DNA of 35,987 nucleotides from a virus (IMGVR_UViG_3300024529_000004:1-35987), one strand, 5' to 3'. Numbered from the stretch's first letter, positions 1-7,559 are shown. A program made the numbers and translations. Notes: generated from the letters alone by a model not told the origin.

Positions 1-72
1 GAGGTAAATAAATTATATAAAATTATAGAAGAATTAAAAATTAAAAAGAATGGACAACGATCAAAAAGCTGA
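1..72 (+). CDS. C-terminal end of an upstream gene (partial)
   Basis: The first frame is open from the window edge to a TGA at 70-72 and encodes a lysine-rich helical tail (EVNKLYKIIEELKIKK..). The other two forward frames are closed by stops within the first 10 bases. It would overlap the start of the next gene by 23 nt. It is too short to assign a function and could be chance in AT-rich sequence. Confidence 0.35.
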   Translation, partial: EVNKLYKIIEELKIKKNGQRSKS

Positions 73-241
73 AAAGTACAACCAGTATTTAAGAATGCAC
101 GATAGATTAACAGAAAGAATTGCGGATATCAAGTCAGATGCTGCTGGAATGGATTTAAATGTAGAACAAAAAACTAAAGTTGCTGAATATGAACAACAAA
201 TCCAGCAAGTTATAGAAGAGACTAGATCTTTATTCGGATAG
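50..241 (+). CDS. Small helical protein of unknown function
   Basis: This encodes 63 residues, almost entirely charged helix with heptad-like spacing (KYNQYLRMHDRLTERIADIK, then VAEYEQQIQQVIEETRSLFG), so a short coiled coil is likely. There is no signal peptide, membrane segment or capsid-targeting leader. The ATG at 50 follows an A-rich stretch, as in neighbouring genes. It ends 16 nt before the next start, with a promoter-like box in between. I do not recognise the family; a small structural or regulatory phage protein is possible. Confidence 0.6.
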   Translation: MDNDQKAEKYNQYLRMHDRLTERIADIKSDAAGMDLNVEQKTKVAEYEQQIQQVIEETRSLFG

Positions 242-245
242 TATA

Positions 246-253
246 TATTTATA
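246..253 (+). promoter_or_regulatory. Candidate late promoter box TATTTATA
   Basis: TATTTATA lies in the short gap between two genes, only 4 nt before the ATG at 258. If it acts as a -10 element, the transcript for the next gene would be nearly leaderless. It matches the box seen before many other genes of the window. Confidence 0.4.
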
Positions 254-257
254 GGTA

Positions 258-572
258 ATGATACTTACCTTACATACAGATTTTGTCGATACCGAAGGTA
301 ACGCTAAAAGACAATTAACGATAAAGAGAAACCTATCTAATAATGATGGGTGGCATCTTTTCGAAGCATGGTTTCACCTTTCTAGGTGTAAAGAAATGCC
401 TGGTGATATCATCGATAGGGTGATGGGTCAGATATATGAAATCATAGGTGTTGAGGTAAAATCTACATTAGGTTTAAATGAAGAAGGTTATAGGGATGGT
501 CAATGGGATATAGACGACCCAACAGTACATAATAAACACGAAATGTCAGCAATAATCACTGTTAATGTTTAA
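258..572 (+). CDS. Hypothetical protein, 104 aa
   Basis: This is a soluble mixed alpha/beta protein with no recognisable motif. It has aromatic clusters (DGWHLFEAWFHL) and an acidic C-terminal half. Its stop overlaps the start of the next gene by 8 nt, so the two are probably translationally coupled. No capsid-targeting leader is present, unlike the next gene. The ATG at 258 lies directly behind a TATTTATA box; a start further inside would remove conserved-looking sequence, so 258 is kept. Function unknown. Confidence 0.6.
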   Translation: MILTLHTDFVDTEGNAKRQLTIKRNLSNNDGWHLFEAWFHLSRCKEMPGDIIDRVMGQIYEIIGVEVKSTLGLNEEGYRDGQWDIDDPTVHNKHEMSAIITVNV

Positions 573-1425
573 TAAAATAATCAAACGTATTTTAAAGGAA
601 GAAAGTGGTAAAAAGTATATGTCTTGGGGTAGTGAGACTAAATCTCTTAAACCCACTGATAAATCCAAGCAAAAGTTTGTTGAGGTTATCTTAAAGAATA
701 GACATCAGTTTATAAAAAATTACAACCAAAGGAGAAGAGAAGGAGATGCTACCTTTCACGGTTATCCTGATGATTATAATGAATTTATTCTGAATTTAAA
801 GAATGGATTTCCAACCTATGAAGGTTTCGGTCATATGATTCAAACAACACTTAATCCAACAATACCAAACCCATTACTTATGGGTACTGATATAGCATAC
901 CTCACAAAATTAATGACAGAATATATCCTTAATTATGGTGAAGAATCGAATGAAAGGGTAGATGTTGTTGATGATTGGGAGATGTCTGAATACATTGATG
1001 CCCAATTCTTTGATTGTTCTGATATATTTTTCGAAAAAGTGTGGGATGATTTATTATCAGGTAAGAGTAATTACTGGAATGAGGACTTAAAAGACAATAT
1101 GTGGTCTGATATTGAATCTGAAGTGGTAGAAAAGATGCAAGATGTTGAATGGCAAGAAGAAAATGGTATGGAATTCGATGATGTAGAAAATTTGGAGACT
1201 GAAAGAGACTATTTTATGTCATATTGGTATTATCCGATACATTCATTAGGTTGGGATAAGATTACGTTATGTGAATGGTATAAAGAATTCATAAATCCAT
1301 CTGATATTAAAGACTTTTTCTTTAATGATAAAGACAAAGATTCACCATCAAACAATATTTGGATTAAATTACCTATCGGATTAGGTGGTAGTCACTATAT
1401 AATTAACAGAAACAAGATTTTTTAA
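565..1425 (+). CDS. Unknown protein with capsid-targeting-like leader, 286 aa
   Basis: The N-terminus MFNKIIKRILKE/ESG is the short leader class of this genome: basic amphipathic helix, then L10-K11-E12, a T4 gp21-type cleavage site. Behind it is a soluble acidic protein rich in Trp, Tyr and Asp (for example DYFMSYWYYPIHSLGWDK near residue 220), with no transmembrane segment and no motif I recognise. The gene overlaps the previous one by 8 nt and ends 8 nt before the convergent HNH gene. I infer that it is an internal head protein delivered into the prohead; its activity is unknown. Confidence 0.65.
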   Translation: MFNKIIKRILKEESGKKYMSWGSETKSLKPTDKSKQKFVEVILKNRHQFIKNYNQRRREGDATFHGYPDDYNEFILNLKNGFPTYEGFGHMIQTTLNPTIPNPLLMGTDIAYLTKLMTEYILNYGEESNERVDVVDDWEMSEYIDAQFFDCSDIFFEKVWDDLLSGKSNYWNEDLKDNMWSDIESEVVEKMQDVEWQEENGMEFDDVENLETERDYFMSYWYYPIHSLGWDKITLCEWYKEFINPSDIKDFFFNDKDKDSPSNNIWIKLPIGLGGSHYIINRNKIF

Positions 1426-1433
1426 AATAATTC

Positions 1434-1850
1434 CTATTTTAACCTTCTAATTCTTCTTAAAGCATTCTTTGACTCCGTAGTTATCTTGGATCCCTTAGCA
1501 ATATTCTCTTTATGTGGTATAAATTGAAGATTTTTGATGTTTCCAACCTTTTTTGGGGATAATCCATCTTTGTAAGATGCGCTGATCGGGTAAATATGAT
1601 CTAAATGAAACGATTTCCATCCTCTTTTATCATTATTCTCCAATATATGTAGTGGTTGACTCTCTGTAACCTCCCAAACCTTCGCATAATAGAGTTTTTT
1701 GTCTAAATCCTTAACAAATTTGATCTTTTTCTTGATTTTAGGGTGTTTTTTACAGATCATACGTATCTGATAGAGTAATTTAACCCTCCTGGAGTCCTTT
1801 TTAGGTGGTTTTAACCCCTTTTTACCTCTTTTCGGTGTCTTTCTCCCCAT
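1434..1850 (-). CDS. HNH endonuclease (free-standing, homing type)
   Basis: The 138-aa protein has a very basic N-terminus (MGRKTPKRGKKGLKPPKK) that probably contacts DNA, and an HNH nuclease core in its second half: LDHIYPIS supplies the metal/base-activating DH, followed by NIKNLQFIPHKENIAKGSK with the central Asn and the H..N end of the ββα-metal fold. It is encoded against the surrounding genes, between two unrelated cargo-like genes, with no exon fragments beside it. That fits a free-standing mobile endonuclease like the many in T4-type phages. Its ATG is at 1850. It could alternatively be a non-mobile HNH nuclease involved in packaging, but it is far from the terminase. Confidence 0.85.
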   Translation of the reverse strand: MGRKTPKRGKKGLKPPKKDSRRVKLLYQIRMICKKHPKIKKKIKFVKDLDKKLYYAKVWEVTESQPLHILENNDKRGWKSFHLDHIYPISASYKDGLSPKKVGNIKNLQFIPHKENIAKGSKITTESKNALRRIRRLK

Positions 1851-1915
1851 ATCTGTACATATACCCTTAAAACAATTTAATTGGGTTATTCTGTATTTTT
1901 TTATTAATTAAGTGA

Positions 1916-1923
1916 TATTTATA
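1916..1923 (+). promoter_or_regulatory. Candidate late promoter box TATTTATA
   Basis: GATATTTATAATAAAAATAG precedes the ATG at 1941 with 17 nt between box and start. The upstream gene is on the opposite strand, so this gene needs its own promoter here, which strengthens the call. Confidence 0.55.
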
Positions 1924-1940
1924 ATAAAAATAGACAGAAC

Positions 1941-3155
1941 ATGGGAAAAAAGATATACATTACAGAAAGTCAACTAGACTATATCATTAAAAACGTTGAT
2001 TTATTGAATGAACAGGAACAACCTGCACAAGGTGGAGATTGTGCTTCCTTAATATTTAAAGGAACTCAATTAACGATTGAAAACTTCGGAAAGATTTTAA
2101 ATTGTTTCCAAAAAGGTGCTGGAACGGGGAAGAAATTTTGGGATTCAAAATCTGACAATGAAAAGAAATATGTTTTAGATAGTATCGTACAATCATATGG
2201 TAATGACTTACAAAAACATGGATTGGCAACAAAAGAATTTAACAATAACCCTAATCAACCAAATGGATATGTCATCAATACTGCAGATTGGAATAGTTCA
2301 ATTAAAAGAGGTGATAAAAAAGGTACAGGTGGACTTTATTTAAATGAATCTAATCAAATATACTTAGTTAATGGTGGTGCTATAGGGTTACAAAAAGGAT
2401 TTAATAATTATGGGGATTTCGTTAATAAACTGAACGAGTATAATAGAAATGCTTTTATTAGTAAGAAACCACCAGTATCTATGTCATTCCAACCAAAAAC
2501 AACTAAGGGTGTTGAGGGGGTATATAAAAACTTTGCTTATAAACTGAATCTATCAACAGCATCTGATGGTGTATTATTTTACTTACCAACATCTGATGCT
2601 AAACTCCAAAAGGTGGGTATTAAAGTAGGTAAACCAGAAAAAACACCAGTACCTCAAATTACATTTGGAAATCAAGACCAACCATTCGCTGATGATGAAA
2701 CAAGATTGAGAGATGAACTATATAACCAAATCGCTCAAGATTTACAAAGTAAATTATCTGACACTGACATTAAGATAGATAGTATTACAATTCAATCAAG
2801 TGCGAGTAATCTATCATCAAAGTATATTGGTGACAATAAGAAGGGGGCTACATCAAACTACCAAAATAATCAGGTATTGGCAAAAGATAGGGGGGAGATG
2901 TTATATCAAAGGCTACAAAAACAATTCGGTAAAAACCTACCACAATTAAAGGATGGGAAGGTAGAATTCAGAGTTCAACCTTGTAGTAAACTACTAAATG
3001 ATGGTAGGTGTGATCAGGCAACTGATAAAGCTGACCCATCTCAAAAGTATGTTAAAATCATTTATAACGGTATCCAAACTAAACCTACTTTTGAGGATGA
3101 AACAACAAACAAGGGTTCGTACACCTATACACAATGGCAATTAAAAAAGTTTTAA
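1941..3155 (+). CDS. Capsid-targeted protein with OmpA-like C-terminal domain
   Basis: The leader is of the long class: KIYITESQLDYIIKN, then L22-N23-E24/Q. It holds two [L/I]xE sites (I7-T8-E9 and L22-N23-E24). The middle is a Gly/Asn/Lys-rich soluble region. Residues ~265-385 resemble an OmpA/MotB peptidoglycan-binding fold: a strand ending in IQSSASN, then NQVLAKDRGEMLYQRL, which matches the N-x-x-L-x-x-x-R pattern of that family, then a final strand KYVKIIYNG. Two Cys (CSKLLNDGRC) may pair. There is no signal peptide, so it is not a host envelope protein; I infer a virion protein that could touch peptidoglycan on entry. The OmpA-like call rests on motif reading only. Its stop overlaps the convergent CAP gene. 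Confidence 0.6.
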   Translation: MGKKIYITESQLDYIIKNVDLLNEQEQPAQGGDCASLIFKGTQLTIENFGKILNCFQKGAGTGKKFWDSKSDNEKKYVLDSIVQSYGNDLQKHGLATKEFNNNPNQPNGYVINTADWNSSIKRGDKKGTGGLYLNESNQIYLVNGGAIGLQKGFNNYGDFVNKLNEYNRNAFISKKPPVSMSFQPKTTKGVEGVYKNFAYKLNLSTASDGVLFYLPTSDAKLQKVGIKVGKPEKTPVPQITFGNQDQPFADDETRLRDELYNQIAQDLQSKLSDTDIKIDSITIQSSASNLSSKYIGDNKKGATSNYQNNQVLAKDRGEMLYQRLQKQFGKNLPQLKDGKVEFRVQPCSKLLNDGRCDQATDKADPSQKYVKIIYNGIQTKPTFEDETTNKGSYTYTQWQLKKF

Positions 3156-3805
3156 GAAAGGGTACAAACAAAAATATACTTCATATAATACCCTTTAGTT
3201 ATTAGCTTTATTGAAACACCTGTTTTACTATATTTAACACCCAACATTTTTTTTCTGTGACCTTTCGAATTATGGTATGATGAATAAGCACTTTCTGCAA
3301 TTTCTTTATTAATGTTGGGGTGTTGATTTACAATTGTACCAGCCGTTAAGATTTCAGTAAATGATTCAGTTTTGAAGTATTCTGATCTATCTATCCAAGT
3401 ATAAAGATTTTTAAATCCTTCGATAGTGTCTTTTTGGTAATGACTGATGTATAATTCACCTTCGTGTTTATTATTATAAAGTCTTAAATATTCAGCTTGG
3501 TGTTCAGCACCTAATGTTAATCCACTATCAATCACAAGTTTTTGTGGTGTAGCATAACTCATACGAGCCGTATCATTTACCCATTTACCATTCTTTTGGT
3601 AAAATTTCTTCTCATACACTTCTTCAATAACCCCATCAAACACAGGTCCAATTCTGAATTTTTCCTCATTCACCAATTCAATGAAGTAATAGATAACACT
3701 ATCCACATTTACATTTGATGGTGTAGATGATGTTAGAGCATCACTTGATTGAGAATACCCAACTGAAGAGATTAAAATTGTTAATATTATAAGTAAGTTT
3801 TTCAT
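3152..3805 (-). CDS. Secreted CAP/SCP-domain protein
   Basis: The preferred start is the ATG at 3805, because it puts a clean signal peptide first (MKNLLIILTILISSVGYSQ), with the flavobacterial-style end GYSQ. The mature part looks like a CAP (SCP/TAPS) domain: an early helix EHQAEYLRLYNNKHEG, a conserved SFTEILTAG segment, then SAYSSYHNSKGHRKKMLGVKY (the W..S..H.. box with Tyr instead of Trp) and a C-terminal strand YYMKYIFVCTLS. His and Glu residues of the CAP cavity seem present. A host-type promoter lies just upstream on this strand. Reading up to 3862 in frame is open but would destroy the signal peptide. Role unknown; bacterial CAP proteins are secreted and sometimes proteolytic or lipid-binding. 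Confidence 0.7.
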   Translation of the reverse strand: MKNLLIILTILISSVGYSQSSDALTSSTPSNVNVDSVIYYFIELVNEEKFRIGPVFDGVIEEVYEKKFYQKNGKWVNDTARMSYATPQKLVIDSGLTLGAEHQAEYLRLYNNKHEGELYISHYQKDTIEGFKNLYTWIDRSEYFKTESFTEILTAGTIVNQHPNINKEIAESAYSSYHNSKGHRKKMLGVKYSKTGVSIKLITKGYYMKYIFVCTLS

Positions 3806-3825
3806 AGTTTTATGTCTTTGTATAA

Positions 3826-3855
3826 CAAAGATAAGCATAATAATTGACTTGGCAA
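3826..3855 (-). promoter_or_regulatory. Candidate host-type (Bacteroidota) promoter for the CAP gene
   Basis: On the minus strand, TTG (3855-3853) is followed after 19 nt by TATCTTTG (3833-3826). This matches the Bacteroidota -33 TTG / -7 TAnnTTTG promoter. The CAP start codon lies 20 nt further on. It suggests expression by unmodified host polymerase, different from the late box. Confidence 0.5.
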
Positions 3856-3867
3856 TGACCAAACGTA

Positions 3868-3883
3868 TATTTATTAATAAATA
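3868..3883. promoter_or_regulatory. Palindromic late-promoter box TATTTATTAATAAATA
   Basis: This 16-bp perfect palindrome carries TATTTATT in both directions between the leftward CAP gene and the rightward gene at 3891. The rightward box leaves 15 nt to the ATG, in line with other sites. It could fire both ways or bind a dimeric factor. The same 16-bp palindrome recurs at 7560-7575. Confidence 0.5.
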
Positions 3884-3890
3884 TTAGTAA

Positions 3891-4727
3891 ATGAAACATA
3901 TTATACGAAAAATATTAAGGGAATCTCAAGAAGAAAGGTTAAGGGGTGCATATCAAAAATGGTGTAAGAAAGTTAAATTAAATAACAAATACCAACGTGA
4001 TGAAATAACGGACATTGATGGTTATATAGAGGAACTTGGTAGGTATAGTTATGATTTTGAAGACCCTTATAGTAAAACATATAAAAAGACAGAAGAGTTG
4101 TATTCTAAAGGAGATTACGAGGGTGTTCACAAATTAGTAGTCGAGTACGAATGTGGTGTAGAACTTATTGATAGAAAATTTAAAGAGTGGTCTTCTTACA
4201 GAAACCAAATGCCAACTTCAGATATATTTCAGTATAAAAGTGAAAATGAACTTTATATTGAATTACAAAAAGCAAAAGAAAAATCATTTACTAAAAAATT
4301 AAAAAAATCTAAAGAAGGTAAGGATTTTGAAAAAATCTATGAAGATGAAGATATGGTAATCATCGTACCTTTAACACATGTGGGTGCGTGTAAATATGGT
4401 CAAGGAACTAGATGGTGTACCGCAAGTAAAGTAAAACCTGAACATTTCGAGGGTTATGATGAAGAGGGTAATTTATATAGGGTATTACAAAAAAATGATA
4501 AACTCATTAAAAATCCTGACATTGTAGAATTAACGGATAGGGGAAATCATAGAAATAGAAATCCCAAACATATGGATAAAGTTTCAATACATTTAAAATA
4601 TACGGGTGAAAAATCTATGGTAGATTCTATTGATAACTATTATGGCGAAATTGATGTGGGTTATTTCCTAGCAGAATTACCCGACAATGCAGTAAACACA
4701 ATAAAACAATACCAATCAGAACATTAA
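3891..4727 (+). CDS. Capsid-targeted protein with phage WCT-motif domain
   Basis: The leader MKHIIRKILRE/SQEE is the short class with the site L9-R10-E11. The first 29 nt of the gene are identical to those of the next gene. After a charged helical region, residues ~155-190 read VIIVPLTHVGACKYGQGTRW, then CTAS. That Gly-rich segment ending in W-C-T is a pattern I associate with many phage proteins of unknown function and shares with the gene at 5668. A short acidic domain follows. TAA at 4725-4727 is directly abutted by the next ATG. I infer an internal virion protein; no enzymatic activity can be assigned. Confidence 0.65.
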   Translation: MKHIIRKILRESQEERLRGAYQKWCKKVKLNNKYQRDEITDIDGYIEELGRYSYDFEDPYSKTYKKTEELYSKGDYEGVHKLVVEYECGVELIDRKFKEWSSYRNQMPTSDIFQYKSENELYIELQKAKEKSFTKKLKKSKEGKDFEKIYEDEDMVIIVPLTHVGACKYGQGTRWCTASKVKPEHFEGYDEEGNLYRVLQKNDKLIKNPDIVELTDRGNHRNRNPKHMDKVSIHLKYTGEKSMVDSIDNYYGEIDVGYFLAELPDNAVNTIKQYQSEH

Positions 4728-5270
4728 ATGAAACATATTATACGAAAAATATTAAGAGAGGAGTTTAATAAGACTAATCTTAAAAAGGGTTATGAATTAA
4801 AAGGTAGTCAATGGTTATTCGATTTTATTCGTTACGAAGAAGGTAACCCAAAACAAAAAGGTAAACCTGTATTAACCTCTTACAAAATTTCTGGTGATAA
4901 ATGGACAATAGGTTATGGGCACACCACAGGTGATGTTGAACCTAAAGTTACACCAAACATGACTATCACAAAAGAAGAGGCTGAAAAAATACTTTCAAAT
5001 GATTTAACATACTCTGCAAATTGTGTTAGAAGGATATTCAAAGAATGGGAATCAAAAGGTATTGATGTTTTAATAACTCAGAATATGTTTGATGTTTTAA
5101 CATCGTTAGTTTTTAATAGTGGTTGTGACACAGTAAGAAAATCATCATTTATCCAACAACTAAAAGATGGTGATTATTCTACCGCAGGTGAAAAAATAAA
5201 GGGTTGGAATATATCATACCCAGGACATGTGGACAGAAGGGAAAAAGAATCGCAACACTTTTTGAGTTAA
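4728..5270 (+). CDS. GH24 lysozyme (T4-lysozyme family) with capsid-targeting leader
   Basis: The 180-aa enzyme would cleave the MurNAc-GlcNAc bond of peptidoglycan. After the leader MKHIIRKILRE/EFN comes the GH24 core: FIRYEEGNPK with the catalytic Glu near residue 37, then KISGDKWTIGYGHTTGD with the conserved Thr and the TIGYGHT box, then helices ending in LVFNSGCDT. The position usually holding Asp (or Cys in other phage muramidases) is Ile in the simple alignment, with an Asp three residues later, so catalytic details may differ. There is no signal or SAR segment. The leader, rather than an export signal, suggests delivery inside the virion; it may also serve as the endolysin with a separate holin. 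Confidence 0.85.
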   Translation: MKHIIRKILREEFNKTNLKKGYELKGSQWLFDFIRYEEGNPKQKGKPVLTSYKISGDKWTIGYGHTTGDVEPKVTPNMTITKEEAEKILSNDLTYSANCVRRIFKEWESKGIDVLITQNMFDVLTSLVFNSGCDTVRKSSFIQQLKDGDYSTAGEKIKGWNISYPGHVDRREKESQHFLS

Positions 5271-5277
5271 TACAAGA

Positions 5278-5285
5278 TATTTATA
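5278..5285 (+). promoter_or_regulatory. Candidate late promoter box TATTTATA
   Basis: GATATTTATAAATAAAAAAT lies just behind the lysozyme stop, with 17 nt between the box and the GTG start at 5303. The spacing matches the site at 1916. Confidence 0.5.
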
Positions 5286-5302
5286 AATAAAAAATAGAAA
5301 CA

Positions 5303-5587
5303 GTGAGACAGACAATTAAAAAAGTTTTAAGGGAGTCGTTATTAGATAACGAGTTTAGAACGTTTGTTTTTGAGAAAACCTATAAAGCCGCTTATGATGA
5401 GAAGAAAAAGTGGAGAACATATAACACCATTTTAACTGAATTAAGGTGGTTAGGTGATGAAGATGCTGTGGATGAGATCAAATATCGTATTACTGATGGT
5501 GAGGATCCTAAGAAAGTTATTAAGGAAACAACAGAATATCCTAAATACTTTTCTTACAAACTTCAAAAGCTTGTAGAGGAAATATAG
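5303..5587 (+). CDS. Small capsid-targeted protein, 94 aa (GTG start)
   Basis: The GTG at 5303 is chosen because it gives the exact leader MRQTIKKVLRE/SLLDNE (site L9-R10-E11) at the usual distance from the promoter box. No ATG is nearby upstream. The remaining ~83 residues are helical and charged (FEKTYKAAYDEKKKWRTYNT), ending LQKLVEEI. There is no recognisable domain. Small internal proteins of this size and build occur in T4 (IPI-IPIII), but no sequence similarity is claimed. Confidence 0.6.
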   Translation: MRQTIKKVLRESLLDNEFRTFVFEKTYKAAYDEKKKWRTYNTILTELRWLGDEDAVDEIKYRITDGEDPKKVIKETTEYPKYFSYKLQKLVEEI

Positions 5588-5607
5588 CACATTTACTAAT
5601 TTTGTAA

Positions 5608-5615
5608 TATTTATT
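5608..5615 (+). promoter_or_regulatory. Candidate late promoter box TATTTATT
   Basis: TATTTATT lies 52 nt before the ATG at 5668. It overlaps the end of a TAATTTTG sequence (5597-5604) that fits the host TAnnTTTG pattern. Either could be the real signal, or one may be chance in this AT-rich gap. Confidence 0.4.
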
Positions 5616-5667
5616 TGTATAAAAGAATAAAAACGCTTAATTTAGCAAAAATTATATAAAACACACT

Positions 5668-7335
5668 ATGAAGGTATTAGTAACAGAATCACAATTAAAA
5701 GTATTATTAAAAGAGGATAGGGTCACTTACCTTAGAAATAACAACGTAGTTAATCCAGATATACTTAATGAACCCATAATACCTAACACTGCTGATATGT
5801 CTGACGAAGAGGCAGCGAAAGTAAGAAAGAAATTAGAAAGAAAGAAAGTAAAAGTCACACCTATTGAGGGTCATGATGGTGTTGATGTGGGTTATATTAT
5901 TGAAAAGAAAGGAAAGTTACAGATTAGAGTAACAGAAGAAATATTTAATAATATAGTAGCCGCTGATCCTTCAGCCAATAAACAATATGTTGAGTGGATG
6001 TTAATTGTATTCGCTAAACACATAAAAGATGGTGATATTAATCAAGCAGTTAGATTTGTTACAGAAGATTTACCAGAAGCAAATGAATTCTTAAAGGTAT
6101 TTGACTTTTGGAAAAGTAAGAAAAATAAATTCGCAGCGGCAAAAAATAGACCAAACGCACCAGATAACCCTTCTGATATTAGACAATATAATGATTTAGC
6201 TCATTTATATAGTGTTATCTCACCATTTATTGGTATGTCACAAGATGATGAAGATGATGAAGAAGATGATGGTGTAAGTAAGTTATATAAAAAAATGAAA
6301 GGTTATATTGATTTAGGTCAAGCAAATGTGGTTTATCACGACTCAGATGTATTAGTTTACGTACCTAACCATATTGACGCAAGTTGTGGTCCATTAGGTA
6401 ACTTAGCATCTTGGTGTACTCGTAGAGAGGGTAACTCTTACTTTGATAGTTATAGAAAAAATAACCCAAAACCAGATGGTTCTTTATCTGATTACTATGT
6501 AATTATGCCAAAAGAATTATTTGATATGGAGAATCCAGGAGAACACGATAAATTCCCTTACCAATTCCATTTTGAGTCTAATCAGATTCATGATAAAAGT
6601 AATAGAGGTATTGGTGACGAAGGTGTTGTATCATTACTATCAAAATATCCGGGGTTAGGTAATTTCTTAAAAGGTGAGTTAGGTACATTGGCTGCAGATT
6701 CTATTAGATCAGGTACTGGTTTAATGGATAATAAATATATTAGTTACTTAAATAGATTCGGTGGTAAAACTTCTGATTTTGTACCAGAGGAAGCATATGC
6801 AGAGGGTGTTGTGTCAATTAAAAAATTAGCAAAAGAAAATAGAGGACCAATCAATAATAACAAATACTTAAAATGGTTAATGTCTAATGAAGACAATATT
6901 GAGATTATTGATTATATCCCATTAGACATTGATAATTTAAATTTTGATGGTATCAATATAGAAAAATTACCAGATCTATCAATGTTTACTGATTGTGATC
7001 AAGTATCTGCAACTAAATGTAATATTAAAGAATCACCAAAAGGAAGTGAATTACCACCTAATATGACAATTCTTACATTACATGATAATCAAATCACAAA
7101 AGCAACATTTGATGGTTATTCTGATAAATTACAAACTTTATTCGTTGTTAATATATTCAACAACCCATTAGTAAGTATTGATGTAGAAAACCTAAAGAAA
7201 TTATTTGATAATGAAACACTAGCTAGGTTTGCAATTTCTAACCCAGAAAATTTACAAAATTATGATGATTATGCTGCAATGGTAAGTAACTTTGAGAGAA
7301 CTCATCCAAATTCTGGAATTTATGCTGATACTTAA
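5668..7335 (+). CDS. Capsid-targeted protein: WCT-motif domain plus leucine-rich C-terminus, 555 aa
   Basis: The leader MKVLVTESQLKVLLKE/DRV has sites V5-T6-E7 and L14-K15-E16. An acidic linker (DDEDDEEDDG, ~residue 195) precedes a domain with YVPNHIDASCGPLGNLASWC, then TRREG, and later PYQFHFESNQIHD. It aligns by eye with the W-C-T motif region of the gene at 3891. Residues ~410-540 carry irregular leucine-rich repeats (LPDLSMFTDC, LPPNMTILTLHDNQIT, LQTLFVVNIFNNPLVSI), a typical protein-protein interaction surface. No membrane segment. I infer a packaged protein that may act on a host target after injection; the activity is unknown. Confidence 0.65.
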   Translation: MKVLVTESQLKVLLKEDRVTYLRNNNVVNPDILNEPIIPNTADMSDEEAAKVRKKLERKKVKVTPIEGHDGVDVGYIIEKKGKLQIRVTEEIFNNIVAADPSANKQYVEWMLIVFAKHIKDGDINQAVRFVTEDLPEANEFLKVFDFWKSKKNKFAAAKNRPNAPDNPSDIRQYNDLAHLYSVISPFIGMSQDDEDDEEDDGVSKLYKKMKGYIDLGQANVVYHDSDVLVYVPNHIDASCGPLGNLASWCTRREGNSYFDSYRKNNPKPDGSLSDYYVIMPKELFDMENPGEHDKFPYQFHFESNQIHDKSNRGIGDEGVVSLLSKYPGLGNFLKGELGTLAADSIRSGTGLMDNKYISYLNRFGGKTSDFVPEEAYAEGVVSIKKLAKENRGPINNNKYLKWLMSNEDNIEIIDYIPLDIDNLNFDGINIEKLPDLSMFTDCDQVSATKCNIKESPKGSELPPNMTILTLHDNQITKATFDGYSDKLQTLFVVNIFNNPLVSIDVENLKKLFDNETLARFAISNPENLQNYDDYAAMVSNFERTHPNSGIYADT

Positions 7336-7346
7336 AATATTTTTTG

Positions 7347-7354
7347 TATATTTG
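7347..7354 (+). promoter_or_regulatory. Candidate host-type promoter element TATATTTG
   Basis: TATATTTG matches the Bacteroidota -7 consensus TAnnTTTG and lies 19 nt before a small ORF start at 7374, nearly the same spacing as at the CAP gene. I do not see a good -33 TTG at the standard distance. Confidence 0.35.
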
Positions 7355-7373
7355 AATATATAAAATAAAAAAT

Positions 7374-7523
7374 ATGAAAAAATTCAAACTAATTAATAAG
7401 TCAAATGAAACCATTAATATTGTAAATATAGAAACTATAGGTGAGGCAATCCGTTATTTCGCAGAAATTAAAAAACTTACTGTGGACATGTTACTATCAG
7501 TTTATAAAGTTGTTTCAGAATAA
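7374..7523 (+). CDS. Small protein, 49 aa
   Basis: The frame MKKFKLINKSNETINIVNIE ... LTVDMLLSVYKVVSE runs 49 codons from an ATG preceded by an A-rich leader and a host-type promoter element. It has a beta-beta-helix look: a two-strand N-terminus, then helices AIRYFAEIKKL and VDMLLSVYKV. It lacks the capsid leader. It fills most of the 267-nt gap between two larger genes. Function unknown; the ORF is short, but composition and upstream signals support it. Confidence 0.55.
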   Translation: MKKFKLINKSNETINIVNIETIGEAIRYFAEIKKLTVDMLLSVYKVVSE

Positions 7524-7559
7524 AACTGATTACATTGATTCGTTTTTGAAGTTATCGTA

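Noticed and set aside
3157-3196. Inverted repeat AAAGGGTA / TACCCTTT near two convergent gene ends
   Set aside because: The arms are 24 nt apart and lie within the coding end of the CAP gene, and no T-run follows the rightward arm, so it is not a convincing terminator.
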